From positions 1-64,000 of the forward strand of contig NZXU01000003.1 of NCBI GenBank assembly GCA_002698425.1: a stretch of 64,000 nucleotides of DNA. The letters run 5' to 3'. Positions 46,846-55,756 of this stretch are shown piece by piece. The notes beneath the pieces were generated by a model. That model saw only the letters and a program-made list of their open reading frames with translations, did no database searches and was not told the DNA's origin. The number at the start of each line of letters is the position of its first letter. Position 1 is the first letter of the stretch. The position numbers and the translations under genes are program-made. Source of the stretch: Ahrensia sp. (GTDB lineage Bacteria > Pseudomonadota > Alphaproteobacteria > Rhizobiales > Rhizobiaceae).

Positions 46846-48474
46846 TCAGGCGGGGTCGTCGCGGATCACACGGGGCATGTCGTCGAGCGGCGTGACGGTC
46901 TGGCGCTCGATCATGCGGTGGACGCGAAGCGGGGTCGGGCCCTTGTGCAGCGCCAGGAGCTTCTCGGTCACCTCGGCGTCGGACTGGGTACGGCGCTGGT
47001 TGTGGCGGATATATTCGACCCAGGTCGGCACGTGATAAGTCTCGGTCCAGAGGTCGGGATTTTCCAGGTCGCGCAACAGCGCCCATTGCTGCGCACCGTC
47101 GCGGATGCGGATGCGGCGGCGCAGCGTCATCAGGCCGAGGAACTCTTGCACGTCTTCCTGGGCGATCTCGTAATCGACCATGATCATGATCGGCCCGCTT
47201 CGCTGGGTCAGATCGAGGCGCAAAGGCGGTTCGGTGAAGCGGTTGAGCGGGTTCAAATTGAGCTGGCCGAAATCGGGAAGCGGCAGGAAGAAGCCGATCA
47301 TCGCGCCGGCCAGCAGCACCAGGGCGGCGCCGGTGAGCGCACTGTTCGTGCCGATGGTCTCGGACAGCGCGCCCCAGAGCCAGGAGCCGATGGCCATGCC
47401 GCCGAAGACGCCGGTCTGGTAGAGCGCCAGCGCACGGCCGACGACCCAGCGCGGCGTCGACATCTGCATGGTGACGTTGAAGAGCGACAGCGAGACGACC
47501 CAGCAGGCGCCGGCAAGCAGCAGCGCCGCCGCCGAAACCGCCGTCCAGGGGCTGACGGCGAGCACGAAGCTGCTGAGCGCGAAGCCGGCGAAGCCCATCC
47601 GCACGATGACTTCGTTGTGAAAACGTTCGCGCAGCCGGGCGTTGACCAGCGCGCCCGCGACCGCGCCGAAACCGAAACAGCCGAGCAGCGTACCGAAGAC
47701 GAGGGCGTTGCCGTCGAGATTGTCGCGCACGACCACGGGAAGAAGCGCCTGCAGCGCTACGGCGGAGACGCCGAAGACGAAGCCGCGCAGGATCACCTTC
47801 ATCAGGTTCGGCGACATGGCAACGTAACGCAGTCCCGCCTGGAAGGCGCTGCCGAAGGGCTCGCGCGGCAGCGTGCTGGGCTGGGTTGCCGGATGCCAGC
47901 GGAACAGGGCGGCAATGATCGCCACATAGCTCGCCGCATTGACCGCGAAGGCGGCCGCCGCGCCGGCGATCGCCACGATCGCGCCGCCCGCCGCCGGCCC
48001 GACCGAGCGCATGATGTTGAAGCCCATCGAATTGAGCGAAACGGCCGCCGGCAATTCGTCGCGCGAGACGATGTCGCCCATCGAGGCCTGCCAGGACGGG
48101 TTGTGCAGCGCGGTGCCGCAGCCGATCAGGAAGGTGAAGGAGAGCAGCAACCATGGCGACAGCAGGCCCTCCAGCGCCAGCACGGTCAGGACGATCGAGA
48201 CGACCAGCATGAAGCCCTGTGCGACCAGCATGACCTTGCGCCGGTCGAAATTGTCGGCAAAGACGCCGGCGATCAGCGAGAAGACCATGATCGGCAGCGT
48301 TACCGAGGTCTGGACGAGGGCGACCATGCTTTCCGAGGAGGTGAGCTCGGTCATCATCCAGGCGGCGCCGACGGCCTGCACCAGCCCGCCGAAGTTGGAT
48401 GCCAGCGAGGCGAACCAGAGCATGGCGAATGTCTGGTTCCTGAAGAGACCCATCAGGGATCCCGGCTTCGGCAT
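46846..48474 (-). CDS. MFS exporter, MFS_3/EntS type with C-terminal soluble domain (542 aa)
   Basis: A 12-helix transporter (about 1-415) with FRNQTFAMLWFASLASNFGGLVQAVGAAWMM, the MFS motif GVFADNFDRRKVMLV, and ALHNPSWQASMGDIVSRDELPAAVSLNS. The last 120 residues form a soluble domain, with PIMIMVDYEIAQEDVQEFLGLM and WALLRDLENPDLWTETYHVPTWVEYIRHN, resembling an antibiotic-biosynthesis-monooxygenase-like ferredoxin fold. This combination is normal for PF05977 members. Substrate unknown; siderophore or drug export is typical of relatives. It starts 67 nt before speB on the minus strand. Confidence 0.85.
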   Translation of the reverse strand: MPKPGSLMGLFRNQTFAMLWFASLASNFGGLVQAVGAAWMMTELTSSESMVALVQTSVTLPIMVFSLIAGVFADNFDRRKVMLVAQGFMLVVSIVLTVLALEGLLSPWLLLSFTFLIGCGTALHNPSWQASMGDIVSRDELPAAVSLNSMGFNIMRSVGPAAGGAIVAIAGAAAAFAVNAASYVAIIAALFRWHPATQPSTLPREPFGSAFQAGLRYVAMSPNLMKVILRGFVFGVSAVALQALLPVVVRDNLDGNALVFGTLLGCFGFGAVAGALVNARLRERFHNEVIVRMGFAGFALSSFVLAVSPWTAVSAAALLLAGACWVVSLSLFNVTMQMSTPRWVVGRALALYQTGVFGGMAIGSWLWGALSETIGTNSALTGAALVLLAGAMIGFFLPLPDFGQLNLNPLNRFTEPPLRLDLTQRSGPIMIMVDYEIAQEDVQEFLGLMTLRRRIRIRDGAQQWALLRDLENPDLWTETYHVPTWVEYIRHNQRRTQSDAEVTEKLLALHKGPTPLRVHRMIERQTVTPLDDMPRVIRDDPA

Positions 48475-48792
48475 CTGGTTCTCCTGTAGGGTTCCGGCGA
48501 TTCAGCCCGACACCTGTCTTACGCCAGCCGGGCGAAAAGCGAAAAATCTAATTTGGGCCGAGGTCCGGGAAGGCGGGCGTGAAGAGTTTTGCCAACCTGC
48601 TCAAACGGGAGCGGCGGAAGCAAACCTAAACCGGTGGGCTGTAAGACTCGGGGCTATACAGTATCTGCCGCATATGAGATCACACAACGTACACGCGAAT
48701 TGCGGTCAATCCAGGAAGCCTAATCGAGCCTTTGCCGGTACTACGCAGATGAATCGCGCTGTTTTACCGAGCGATTGCATTAAGGAGAAGCT
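48475..48792. other. Intergenic region before the glycan genes (318 bp)
   Basis: Divergent promoter region between the minus-strand MFS gene and the plus-strand pyruvyltransferase gene. Composition shifts toward A/T after about 48540. I see no gene, tRNA or repeat in it. Confidence 0.5.
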
Positions 48793-49983
48793 GTGCCAAA
48801 GAAAGTTGGCATCATCACAATGCACATCCCCAATTGCGGGAGCGTTCTCCAAGCCTTTGCGACCCAGAAGAAGCTGGAGGAACTGGGATTCGAGGCAGAG
48901 GTAATCAATTATGCATATCCGACGAAATGGCATTTTTTACGCCGTGACGCCAAGGACGTCGATCTGAAAGCATCCCGCCAAGGGGTGGCCGGCCACTTGC
49001 GGTATCTCCTTCAAAGCGCAAGCCGTCGCATTCTGGGCATCAAGCGAGACCGTAATAAAGCGCGCGCTCTCAAGCACCTATTTATCGAGACCAAGCTGAA
49101 CCTGTCTCCCGTCAAATACAGAACCGCCGAGGAGTTAAGGGCGGAGCCGCCCATCTATGACTTCTACCTGACCGGCAGCGATCAGGTCTGGAACCCGCGT
49201 TTTGCTGTCGGGGACACTGTGTTCATGTGCGATTTCGTGCCCGACGGTATCCCGCGGGCTTCCTATGCGGCGAGCTTCGCGACCGAAGCGATACCGGACG
49301 AGTATCAACGGGATTACGTCAAATATCTTTCGAAGTACAAAGCGATCTCCGTCAGAGAGCGACCCGGGGAAGGCCTGGTCAGATCGCTGACGGGAATGTC
49401 TGCGGAGGTCGTCTGCGATCCGAGTTTGCTGATCGATCCGGGAATATGGGATCGACTGGCAGATGAGTCGTCGGTCAGTATCAAGAAACCGTATCTGCTG
49501 GCGTACATCCCGACATACGCATACGATCCATATCCGAAAATCGTGGAGCTGATCGACGACATCAGGCGTCAAACCGGATTGGACGTGATCTATATATTCA
49601 GCGAGAGAAACCCCCATCGCGGAAGAGGGGGAAGAATGCTGAATGCGATTGGACCGACAGACTATGTGCGTCTGTTCCGCGATGCATCCCATGTCATTAC
49701 GACGTCGCTGCACGCGACGGCGTTTTCGCTGATTTTCAAAAAATCATTCTATTCCGTCATCAATGATGCGGAGAGCGGCGATTCGCGGATGTTGAGCCTG
49801 TTGCGAGAGGTCGGCGCGGACAATAGAGCGATACCCATCAGCGCGTCAGGCGTTGACGTGACCGAGCCCGATTATTCGGAAATCACGCCTAAACTTGATG
49901 CTTGGCGAGGACGATCCGAGGCCTTCTTGAAGGATGCCTTGTCGGCAACCGTGTCCGACAGTGCGATCGATCGTGTTGGATGA
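48793..49983 (+). CDS. Polysaccharide pyruvyl transferase family protein (396 aa)
   Basis: A GT-B-like enzyme of the family that places ketal pyruvate on sugars of surface polysaccharides. The N-terminus KVGIITMHIPNCGSVLQAFATQKKLEELGF is typical, as are YDFYLTGSDQVWNP (about 117-130), ASYAASF, ISVRERPGEGLVRSLTG, VVCDPSLLID and the C-terminal HVITTSLHATAFSLIFKKSF. GTG 48793 has a perfect TAAGGAG. A/T content is clearly higher than in the flanking housekeeping genes. It leads a small plus-strand group with a glycosyltransferase-like gene. Confidence 0.9.
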   Translation: MPKKVGIITMHIPNCGSVLQAFATQKKLEELGFEAEVINYAYPTKWHFLRRDAKDVDLKASRQGVAGHLRYLLQSASRRILGIKRDRNKARALKHLFIETKLNLSPVKYRTAEELRAEPPIYDFYLTGSDQVWNPRFAVGDTVFMCDFVPDGIPRASYAASFATEAIPDEYQRDYVKYLSKYKAISVRERPGEGLVRSLTGMSAEVVCDPSLLIDPGIWDRLADESSVSIKKPYLLAYIPTYAYDPYPKIVELIDDIRRQTGLDVIYIFSERNPHRGRGGRMLNAIGPTDYVRLFRDASHVITTSLHATAFSLIFKKSFYSVINDAESGDSRMLSLLREVGADNRAIPISASGVDVTEPDYSEITPKLDAWRGRSEAFLKDALSATVSDSAIDRVG

Positions 49984-50088
49984 ATGGCATACGGGATGCG
50001 CTGTTTGGATCTTGCTGCATTGGCAGTTTGTTTTTCAGCCTGAGCGTTTTGTGGCGAAATTGGAGATACAGCGCGGCTGTCGGAAATT

Positions 50089-51105
50089 GTGTTCGGTAAA
50101 TTGAAAAGAGTATTTAGAAAATTAGTGGCGGATATACGCCACAAGCGCCTGTCTGCCCGATACAACAAGCTTATTGACCGGCATAAGACGGAACTGTCGG
50201 TAATTGGCGGTGACGGCGCGTCATTGCTCCACAGTGCCGGGCCAATCGTCGTTTTTTGCTGCAGGGATGAAGCTCTCAGGCTGCCTTATTTCCTGCAGTA
50301 CTATCGGGACCTGGGTTTCGAGGGCTTTATCGCGATCGACAACATGTCGTCTGACGGCACAAGGGAACTGTTGCTCGAGCAAGACGATGTCGTGCTCATC
50401 GAGGCGAATGGCAGCTACCTGGCTGCCCGCTGCGGTCTCTATTGGGTGAACCATGTGTTGCGGGACAAGGTTGTAAACGGACGTTGGGTGTTACTGGTCG
50501 ATGTCGATGAACTGCTGGTGTTTCGGGGTGTCGAGAATGGTGGCATTTCCGAACTGATCGCGGATTCGGAGTCTGCCGGCGACGGAATTGTTTTTACACC
50601 GATGATCGACATGTATTCGCGTCTGGATCTGGATCAGGTGGATTACAAGAGAGGCGAGCCTTTTACCGGCACCTGTAGTTACTTCGATGGCGTGGATACC
50701 TATAATCTTATTATCAAGAGATTTGGCTATGGCGTTGAAGGAGGCGTTCGCGACAGAGTTTTTTTCAAATCGGAAGATGGAAAAAACAAAATCAATTTGA
50801 CGAAATACTCATTCTTCAAGTGGGACAATAGAATGCTTGTCAAGACGGCGCATTCGGTCTCGCCTAAATACATGCAGGAAACAAAAACCATAGCGGCCTT
50901 GCTTCATTTCAAATTTTTCCAGGATTTCCGGGAAAAAGTTGAAGTAGCTGTTCGCGACAATCTGCACTGGAACGATAGTCAGGAATACAAGGTTTATTGG
51001 GAGGGCCTGGAGAGCGGGCGCTCTTTGTCACTATATTCAGAGGCGTCGGAGAAGTATGTCGATTCCCGTACGTTGAGTAGGCTTTTTGAATTGCGCAGCG
51101 AATAG
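50089..51105 (+). CDS. GT2/GT92-like glycosyltransferase (338 aa)
   Basis: The protein resembles the DUF23/GT92 and glycosyltransferase-2-4 group. It has a central domain with VVFCCRDEALRLPYFLQYYRDLGFEGFIAIDN, MSSDGTRELL and a DVDELL acidic motif (about 137-142), where Asp/Glu would bind a metal-nucleotide sugar. The C-terminal part is low-GC and less conserved (HFKFFQDFREKV). The GTG start at 50089 has only a weak GGAAA in front. A/T content is high, with long T/A runs, suggesting transfer. It lies 105 nt after the pyruvyltransferase gene on the same strand. Confidence 0.8.
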   Translation: MFGKLKRVFRKLVADIRHKRLSARYNKLIDRHKTELSVIGGDGASLLHSAGPIVVFCCRDEALRLPYFLQYYRDLGFEGFIAIDNMSSDGTRELLLEQDDVVLIEANGSYLAARCGLYWVNHVLRDKVVNGRWVLLVDVDELLVFRGVENGGISELIADSESAGDGIVFTPMIDMYSRLDLDQVDYKRGEPFTGTCSYFDGVDTYNLIIKRFGYGVEGGVRDRVFFKSEDGKNKINLTKYSFFKWDNRMLVKTAHSVSPKYMQETKTIAALLHFKFFQDFREKVEVAVRDNLHWNDSQEYKVYWEGLESGRSLSLYSEASEKYVDSRTLSRLFELRSE

Positions 51106-51136
51106 CAGGGCGTTTCTCATATTATCTGTTTGCCGT

Positions 51137-51922
51137 TCAACGTCGCGCTTCGTCATGTTCCAGCCTTGAGTGGCTGCGGAAGAGCGCATCGGCATAGACC
51201 GGGGCCCTGGCAAAGAAGCGGATGAATTGCCCGGCTATGCCTCTGGCTCGTCTTGTAACTTCGCGGTCCTTTTCAATCAGGCTGTCCATTCCAAATTGTC
51301 GAGCCGGGGGCTTGAGGTAAGCGTAGCTTTTTCCGCGCTTCGCCGACCATGATTGAAGATACTCGTCAAAAGGTGCGTGGATAGAGCGCGTGCGGGACAA
51401 GAATGCTTGTGCGCCGGACCGCGTCCAGAGAATCGCCCCGGTTGTTATGGGCAGATAGGGGGCATGGCAAATTCCGGCGTTATCCAGCGCGGGAGTGGTT
51501 GTTTGCAGCCGCCGGTGCAACTTCTTCACAGGTTGGCTGAGGTGGACCAGATCGACACCGCTCCTGCCTTGCAGCCAGCCAGCAGTAGCCTCGATTGTGT
51601 CGGCGGCGTCTTTCCCAAACTCGAGATCATCCTCGATGATCAGGCAGACCTCCCTGCCGGTTTCGATAAATAGCTGTAAGCAGTTCAAGTGGCTGAGGAA
51701 GCAGCCAATCTCGGCGTTGGTAAGGTCCCGTCCGGTTCGCCACCATGCCTCGCTCGCGGCGTAGATTTCCACGCTGTTGCGATCAAGTTCAAGGCCGTCG
51801 ACGGCAGGTATCCGGCGATACGGAAAGCCGAGCCTTTCCAATTGCTGCGCGCTTAGCCTCAGGCGTTCTTTGGAGCGGTCGAGGTTTACCAAAAGCACCG
51901 GCATCGCGAGATTGGAGGGCAC
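51137..51922 (-). CDS. Glycosyltransferase family 25 (LPS/LOS type) (261 aa)
   Basis: A GT25 family enzyme, as in LOS galactosyltransferases. Markers: PVLLVNLDRSKERLRLSAQQLERLGFPYRRIPAVDG at the N-terminus, NAEIGCFLSHLNCLQLFIE (about 72-90), LIIEDDLEFGKDA with the catalytic EDD, and a late GAILWTRSGAQAFL. ATG 51922 or 51904 may be the start. It is convergent with the GT92-like gene and separated from rpsI by a terminator. Probably modifies LPS or a related glycan. Confidence 0.87.
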   Translation of the reverse strand: MPSNLAMPVLLVNLDRSKERLRLSAQQLERLGFPYRRIPAVDGLELDRNSVEIYAASEAWWRTGRDLTNAEIGCFLSHLNCLQLFIETGREVCLIIEDDLEFGKDAADTIEATAGWLQGRSGVDLVHLSQPVKKLHRRLQTTTPALDNAGICHAPYLPITTGAILWTRSGAQAFLSRTRSIHAPFDEYLQSWSAKRGKSYAYLKPPARQFGMDSLIEKDREVTRRARGIAGQFIRFFARAPVYADALFRSHSRLEHDEARR

Positions 51923-52267
51923 TGTTGTTATTTCCCTGGATGTTTGCGGGCCAAGTCTGCAGAGGCTGCAAATAGCTGTTGCGGCTCATGCCAGTGCTTC
52001 GTCGATCGCGTCATGTATGCCGCGCCGCCAGGAACCTCGATGTGCGTTTGGCAACAGAGGCTCGCATTTCTTCGAAAAACGACACACCCTTCCATTGCCT
52101 TGTCCGTACCGATCCTGTCCGGTCATCAAAGCTTGGTGGATTCGGTACCTGTCATGTCGAGAAGGGTAAACCGGAACGCCTGCGGATCAAAGTTCGGTTC
52201 AGATCTGCAAACAACAAAAAAGGGCGTCCCGAGGGACGCCCTTGAAGATCCGATAATCCGAAGCGAA
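51923..52267. other. Intergenic region between GT25 and rpsI (345 bp)
   Basis: The minus-strand promoter of the GT25 gene should lie here, and the rpsI terminator occupies 52212-52243. I see no other gene. Confidence 0.5.
52212..52243 (-). terminator. Rho-independent terminator of rplM-rpsI
   Basis: On the minus strand AAGGGCGTCC pairs with GGACGCCCTT (52220-52229 with 52234-52243), around a small CGAG loop, followed by a run of U (TTTTTTGTTG). It lies 24 nt after the rpsI stop. Confidence 0.9.
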
Positions 52268-52753
52268 TTAGCGCTTGGAGAACTGGAACGAGCGGCGGGC
52301 TTTCGCCTTGCCGTATTTCTTGCGCTCGACGACGCGGCTGTCGCGGGTCAGGAAGCCGCCCTTCTTGAGGATGCCGCGCAGTTCCGGCTCGTAATAGGTC
52401 AGAGCCTTGGAGATGCCGTGACGCACGGCGCCCGCCTGGCCGGAGAGGCCGCCGCCCGCAACGGTGACGTCGATGTCGTACTGGCCGGCGCGGTTGGTCG
52501 CGACGATCGGCTGCTGCAGGACCATCTGCAGGACCGGGCGCGCGAAATATTCGGTGAAGTCCTTGCCGCCAACGGTGATGCGGCCGGTGCCCGGCTTGAC
52601 CCAGACGCGTGCGACGGCGTCCTTGCGCTTGCCGGTGGCGTAGGCGCGGCCATGGGCGTCCAGCTTCTGGACATGGACCGGGGCTTCCTGGACGTCGGCG
52701 GCAACGGTGCCGGTTGCTTCGCCGAGTTCTTCGAGAGAGTTCAATTCAGCCAT
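52268..52753 (-). CDS. rpsI: 30S ribosomal protein S9 (161 aa)
   Basis: S9 of the small subunit. Conserved motifs: [48 protein letters not shown], and the C-terminal [18 protein letters not shown], whose basic tail reaches the P-site tRNA. The N-terminal 35 residues are an alphaproteobacterial extension. It follows rplM by 5 nt and is closed by the terminator at 52212. Confidence 0.97.
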   Translation of the reverse strand: MAELNSLEELGEATGTVAADVQEAPVHVQKLDAHGRAYATGKRKDAVARVWVKPGTGRITVGGKDFTEYFARPVLQMVLQQPIVATNRAGQYDIDVTVAGGGLSGQAGAVRHGISKALTYYEPELRGILKKGGFLTRDSRVVERKKYGKAKARRSFQFSKR

Positions 52754-52758
52754 GGTGA

Positions 52759-53223
52759 TCAGGCCACCTTCTTGTTCTTGGGGTTGAGCGCGGCGACGTC
52801 CAGCACTTCCGGCTGCTGCGCCTCGTGCGGATGTTCGGCGCCGGCATAGACGCGCAGGTTCTTCATCTGGCGACGGCCGAGCGGGCCGCGCGGGATCATG
52901 CGTTCAACGGCCTTTTCAACGACGCGCTCCGGGAAGCGGCCGTCGAGCAGCTGCTCGGCCGTGCGTTCCTTGATGCCGCCAGGATGGCCGGTGTGCCAGT
53001 AATATTTCTTGTCAAAGCGCTTCTTGCCGGTGAAGGCGACCTTGTCGGCATTGATGATGATGACGTTGTCGCCGTCATCGACATGCGGAGTGAAGGTGGC
53101 TTTGTGCTTGCCGCGAAGACGCATGGCGACGATGGATGCGAGACGGCCGACGACGAGACCCTCGGCGTCGATCAGCACCCATTTCTTCACCACGTCAGCG
53201 GGCTTCTGGGAGAATGTACCCAT
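52759..53223 (-). CDS. rplM: 50S ribosomal protein L13 (154 aa)
   Basis: L13 of the large subunit. Conserved motifs: [57 protein letters not shown] and [23 protein letters not shown] 53223 gives the usual length; the frame extends upstream without L13 character. It is the first gene of the rplM-rpsI operon. Confidence 0.97.
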   Translation of the reverse strand: MGTFSQKPADVVKKWVLIDAEGLVVGRLASIVAMRLRGKHKATFTPHVDDGDNVIIINADKVAFTGKKRFDKKYYWHTGHPGGIKERTAEQLLDGRFPERVVEKAVERMIPRGPLGRRQMKNLRVYAGAEHPHEAQQPEVLDVAALNPKNKKVA

Positions 53224-53352
53224 TGGTGTGTTCCTTGGTTCATCATCCCGGACCGGCGGGGCCGGAACGGGCTTTTCTTGTTGCTTGGATTGCCTGGCGA
53301 ACCGGCAAAAACGTATCGCGCCGGACGGGTCCATGCGCGATTGGCGGTGCAA

Positions 53353-53662
53353 TAGGCGGAAAAGGGCCGCCCGTCAAGCGTTGTTTTAATCGCGATTTGC
53401 GAGAAGCGAAATAAAATCAATGGCTTGGGAGTGGGGTAATATTTTACCGCATAACGTGCGTTGCCTCGATCCGTATCCGATGCATGCGACCAGCTCTAAA
53501 GTAATGGCTCTGTAGCTCGCACCGGCTTGCCACGCGCAGTAACTCATTGGGCAGGAGCCCTTGCGGATTTAGAGCCGGGTTCGAACGTCTGTTAGCCGGA
53601 CATACTTACCGATGTGGCCCAAGAAAAGGTGCGAGGTGACTATCGGATTTTTATCGAAAGCA
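53353..53662. other. A/T-rich intergenic region between rplM and an orphan gene (310 bp)
   Basis: The upstream part should hold the rplM promoter on the minus strand. At 53506-53600 there is a degenerate tRNA-like stretch (GGCTCTGTAGCTC ... GGGTTCGAAC) that does not fold properly. The composition shift continues into the gene at 53663. Confidence 0.4.
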
Positions 53663-54343
53663 CTATCTAGCGCCAGAGACGCCTCGGCAATAATTCGCCC
53701 TCAAAAAATCAACCTGTTCTTGCCCGTAAATTGAATTCGGGTCTTCGACGTGCCTTAACCAGCGACAGGCTTCTTCGGTTCCTTTTGTTTCCATAATCAA
53801 GGCAAACGCGGTCAGCCAGTGCCATGCTGTATGTGACCCGTATTTCATAACAAACTGTCGTGCTGTCTCCTTGTTTGACCAGTCTCTCAGAAACGAAATG
53901 CCATAGCGGGAAAAGATATCCAGTATCCTTGCCAAGACGGGTTCAATGTCGCCGGTTTCGGGCACATACAACTCGTCCCAATCTTCCACGTTTTTCCAGG
54001 CTTCCTGATCACCAAGGGGAATTCGAGCAGTCATAAGGTTCTGAAAGGTTATGCCGATCAGGAAGTGATCGTGATTGAGTTCGGGTTCCATTTCCTTTCT
54101 GAGTTCTCGAATTCTACTCCAGTTTACGATGAACATCGGCTCAACGTTATACTCACCCCATCGCTGAGAAACGTGGATCTCGAGATAAATTTTCCAATGC
54201 CTGTCTGTTGAATTCAGATAATGTAGCTTCCCGGCCTTCGGTTTGGAGAAGCCGAGTTCCCCGATTTCAATGTAAAGTTCGTCGCAAATCCTGTCGCGAA
54301 TTTGCTTGGAGGTTGGCCTTTCGCTATCCATTTTGAGACCCAT
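53663..54343 (-). CDS. Hypothetical protein, DUF4304-like fold possible (226 aa)
   Basis: I do not recognise the family with confidence. The N-terminal half (RICDELYIEIGELGFSKPKAGKLHYLNSTDRHWKIYLEIHVSQRW) has the look of DUF4304-type proteins that are often orphan or immunity-like. The C-terminal half (about 130-226) contains a Trp-rich helix (RDWSNKETARQFVMKYGSHTAWHW). Composition is clearly A/T-richer than the neighbours. ATG 54343 has GAGAAG in front; ATG 54331 is an alternative. No toxin partner or mobile gene is next to it. Confidence 0.7.
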   Translation of the reverse strand: MGLKMDSERPTSKQIRDRICDELYIEIGELGFSKPKAGKLHYLNSTDRHWKIYLEIHVSQRWGEYNVEPMFIVNWSRIRELRKEMEPELNHDHFLIGITFQNLMTARIPLGDQEAWKNVEDWDELYVPETGDIEPVLARILDIFSRYGISFLRDWSNKETARQFVMKYGSHTAWHWLTAFALIMETKGTEEACRWLRHVEDPNSIYGQEQVDFLRANYCRGVSGAR

Positions 54344-54387
54344 AACTTCTCATTGGGAAATCTGGTCGCATCCGCTGGACCGGGCTC

Positions 54388-54822
54388 TCACCGCGGCGGG
54401 ATCGAGTAGGTCAGCGATCCCTGCGCGATCAGCTCATCTTCTTTGTCCCTGATCGCGACGCTGGTGACCACAAGCCGCTTGCCGAGTTTCAGGAGCGTGC
54501 AGGTGGCGTAAAGGGGGCCGGGGGCGGCCTTTCGCATGAAGTCGAGATGGATGCTGGTCGTCACCGAGAGGCCCTTCAGGCCGATATGGGCCATGATCGC
54601 GTAATAGGCGGCGAGATCGGCCAGGGTGAAGAGGGTGGGGCCGGAGACGGTACCGCCGGGGCGCAGATGGGTGTCGTTGGTGTCAAGCCGCAGCGTCAGG
54701 AAGCCCGGACCGAGGTCCTCGATGTGATAGACCTTGCCGTCCTTGAAGGCCTGGGAGAATTCGCGGAGTATATAGTCCTCGAGTTCTTCTGCGGTGACGA
54801 CCGGTTCGGGCTGGCGGGTCAT
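54388..54822 (-). CDS. PaaI-family hotdog thioesterase (144 aa)
   Basis: A single hotdog fold acyl-CoA thioesterase. The core segments are LDTNDTHLRPGGTVSGPTLFTLADLAAYYAIMAHIGLKG (with the nucleophile-helper region) and TTSIHLDFMRKAAPGPLYATCTLLKLGKRLVVTSVAI. ATG 54822 is chosen; a longer reading frame runs antisense through the enoyl-CoA hydratase. It is divergent from that hydratase gene with 109 nt between, suggesting a shared acyl-CoA context. Confidence 0.85.
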   Translation of the reverse strand: MTRQPEPVVTAEELEDYILREFSQAFKDGKVYHIEDLGPGFLTLRLDTNDTHLRPGGTVSGPTLFTLADLAAYYAIMAHIGLKGLSVTTSIHLDFMRKAAPGPLYATCTLLKLGKRLVVTSVAIRDKEDELIAQGSLTYSIPPR

Positions 54823-54931
54823 TGGCGGCTTCCAAATACAGAAATCGGAATGATCTTGTCGGCGGCTTTGCCCCGCTGATAGGTTCAGCGTCAAGTCCGT
54901 GACCTGATCCATGCTCGCCGGAGGAGCCCCG

Positions 54932-55744
54932 ATGTCCGCACGTCCCGCCCTTGTCGAAACGCCGCTCGTGACCCGCGACCGCAACGGTCCGGTGCTGCGG
55001 CTGACGCTCAACAACCCGCCGGCCAATGCGCTGTCGATCGCCACGATGGAGGCGATGGTCGAGGCGCTTGGCGCGGCGCGCGACGACGCGGATGTGCGCG
55101 TCATCGTCATCGCGGCGGCCGGCAAGGTGTTCTCGGCCGGCCACGATCTGAAGGAAATGACGCTGCACCGCGCCGACGAGGACCGGGGCAGGGCCTTCTT
55201 CGAAAAGACCATGCGGCTCTGCGCCGAGATGATGCAGACGATCGTCACCCTGCCGAAACCGGTGATCGCCGAGATCGACGGGCTGGCGACGGCGGCGGGC
55301 TGTCAGCTGGTCGCCTCCTGCGATCTGGCGATCTGCACCGACACGTCGTCTTTTGCGACGCCGGGCGTCAATATCGGCCTGTTCTGCTCGACGCCGATGG
55401 TGGCGCTGACCCGAAACGTTCACCGCAAGCAGGCGATGGAGATGCTTCTGACCGGCGAGCAGATCGACGCCGGTACCGCCAAGGAGTTCGGCCTCGTCAA
55501 CCGCATCGTGCCGAAGGAATACCTGGCACAGGTGGTGCAGAAATATGCCGAGGTGATCGCCTCGAAATCGCCTTTGACGCTGAAGACCGGCAAGGAGGCC
55601 TTCTACCACCAGGCCGAGATGAGCCTGCCGGACGCCTATGACTACTGCGCGAATGTGATGGTCGAGAACATGTTGTTCCGCGACGCGGAAGAAGGCATCA
55701 ACGCCTTCCTGCAGAAGCGCAAGCCGGAGTGGACGGGGGAGTAG
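54932..55744 (+). CDS. Enoyl-CoA hydratase/isomerase family protein (270 aa)
   Basis: A crotonase-fold enzyme. The oxyanion segments are LNNPPANALS, KVFSAGHDLKEM and IDGLATAAGCQLVASCDLAI, and the last third (TGEQIDAGTAKEFGLVNRIV) is typical. The usual Glu pair that defines true enoyl-CoA hydratase activity is not fully evident (GLATAAGCQL has Ala where hydratases carry Glu), so the reaction is uncertain. ATG 54932 has GGAGG. Confidence 0.88.
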   Translation: MSARPALVETPLVTRDRNGPVLRLTLNNPPANALSIATMEAMVEALGAARDDADVRVIVIAAAGKVFSAGHDLKEMTLHRADEDRGRAFFEKTMRLCAEMMQTIVTLPKPVIAEIDGLATAAGCQLVASCDLAICTDTSSFATPGVNIGLFCSTPMVALTRNVHRKQAMEMLLTGEQIDAGTAKEFGLVNRIVPKEYLAQVVQKYAEVIASKSPLTLKTGKEAFYHQAEMSLPDAYDYCANVMVENMLFRDAEEGINAFLQKRKPEWTGE

Positions 55745-55756
55745 GGCCGGCGGACC

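Noticed and set aside
46549..48489. 646-codon open frame on the plus strand
   Set aside because: It is antisense to the MFS exporter and speB, has Arg/Ala/Gly/Asp-rich shadow composition and no domain. The minus-strand genes have clear families.
49980..50099. Short plus-strand frame (39 codons) with a hydrophobic stretch between the pyruvyltransferase and GT92-like genes
   Set aside because: It overlaps the start of the next gene and shows no ribosome site or conserved features.
53506..53600. tRNA-like sequence (GGCTCTGTAGCTC ... GGGTTCGAAC)
   Set aside because: The acceptor and T stems do not pair properly and no anticodon arm forms; kept only as a possible relic.
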